From Nitrobacter sp039808345 (GTDB lineage Bacteria; Pseudomonadota; Alphaproteobacteria; Rhizobiales; Xanthobacteraceae), in the NCBI RefSeq assembly GCF_047824785.1, contig NZ_CP181167.1, forward strand, positions 1,426,001 through 1,490,000: a stretch of 64,000 nt of DNA, written 5' to 3'. A program made the position numbers and the translations under genes. Within the stretch, counting starts at the first letter, position 1, and every line of letters starts with the position of its first letter. Below, piece after piece: positions 63,832-64,000 of the stretch. The notes below the pieces were generated by a model. That model did no database searches and had not been told where the DNA came from. It worked only from the letters and a program-made list of their open reading frames with translations.

Positions 63832-64000
63832 CTAGAATGGCAGCAGCACGTCCATGACCTGTTGACCATAGCGCGGCTGTTGAACGTCCATGATCTGGCC
63901 ACGTCCGCCGTAGGCGATGCGGGCCTGCGCGATCTTGCTTGAATCGATGGTGTTGTCGCTTTGAATATCCTCGGGCCGCACGATGCCGGCGACGATCAGT
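63832..64000 (-). CDS. flgH: Flagellar L-ring protein, C-terminal part (5' end outside the window)
   Basis: From the window edge to a TAG at 63834-63832 the minus strand reads IVAGIVRPEDIQSDNTIDSS, then KIAQARIAYGGRGQIMDVQQ, PRYGQQVMDVLLPF and stop. This is the conserved C terminus of FlgH (IVRPxDIxxxNTIxSxxIAxARIxYGGRGxxxDxQQPxWGxQ), the lipoprotein of the outer-membrane ring. About 55 residues are visible; the rest lies beyond 64000. Its stop codon is again the CTAG end of a short repeat remnant (GGGATCATGCTCTAG, 63821-63835). With flgI it would complete the L/P ring gene set. Confidence 0.9.
   Translation of the reverse strand, partial: LIVAGIVRPEDIQSDNTIDSSKIAQARIAYGGRGQIMDVQQPRYGQQVMDVLLPF

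Overview
The window is GC-rich (roughly 60-65 %) alphaproteobacterial DNA. Gene families point to the Bradyrhizobiaceae (Nitrobacter / Rhodopseudomonas / Bradyrhizobium / Afipia group): FlbT, FlaF and FliX flagellar regulators, a GnnA/GnnB pair for diamino-sugar lipid A, a giant GPR/RgsE-like polar-growth protein, CtrA-like TTAA-N7-TTAA boxes, and a family of intergenic palindromic repeats ending in GCTCTAG. A Nitrobacter-like genome is my best guess, but genus cannot be fixed from sequence alone. I see no tRNA, rRNA or CRISPR.

Layout. 1-2264: start of a probable fumarylacetoacetate-hydrolase-family gene, an intergenic repeat, then an IS481-like element and a broken IS5-like element side by side; all joints are CTAG tetranucleotides, and the IS5-like end has replaced the C terminus of the next gene. 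2226-21655: an envelope polysaccharide region with an ABC exporter, galE, the full ADP-heptose pathway (gmhA, gmhB, hldD, hldE) with two heptosyltransferases, a FlaA1/CapD-type sugar dehydratase, a flippase-like membrane protein, a UDP-glucuronate 4-epimerase-like gene, manC, gnnA-gnnB and murJ. These could together supply heptose, galacturonate, mannose and 2,3-diamino-2,3-dideoxyglucose to lipopolysaccharide.

21745-44344: mixed metabolism and envelope genes. They include an orphan CoxL-like (form II) molybdenum hydroxylase subunit, a stand-alone Lrp-type sensor domain, thiD, an LpxH-like phosphatase, dgcA, the 1805-residue polar-growth protein with eight 44-residue repeats, an Hpt protein, a ferredoxin with its likely NADP reductase, a secreted SGNH hydrolase, a second flippase-like membrane protein, sixA and an FAD oxidoreductase.

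44460-64000: a flagellar cluster. A sigma-54 promoter precedes flgE-flgK-flgL; then come an unexpected PLP decarboxylase, flbT, two paralogous flagellin genes with CtrA-like boxes, flaF, an unknown gene, a FlaG-like gene, and an flgI-flgJ-flgN operon with its own sigma-54 promoter. fliX, dksA, a cyclic-nucleotide-binding-domain patatin, a small secreted protein and the 3' end of flgH close the window.

The most interesting signals are the CTAG-centred architecture of repeats and insertion sequences (four genes take their stop codon from a repeat end), a protein module shared by the hook protein and both flagellins, the hendecad-based repeat array in the polar-growth protein under a perfect CtrA-like box, and several short perfect tandem duplications.
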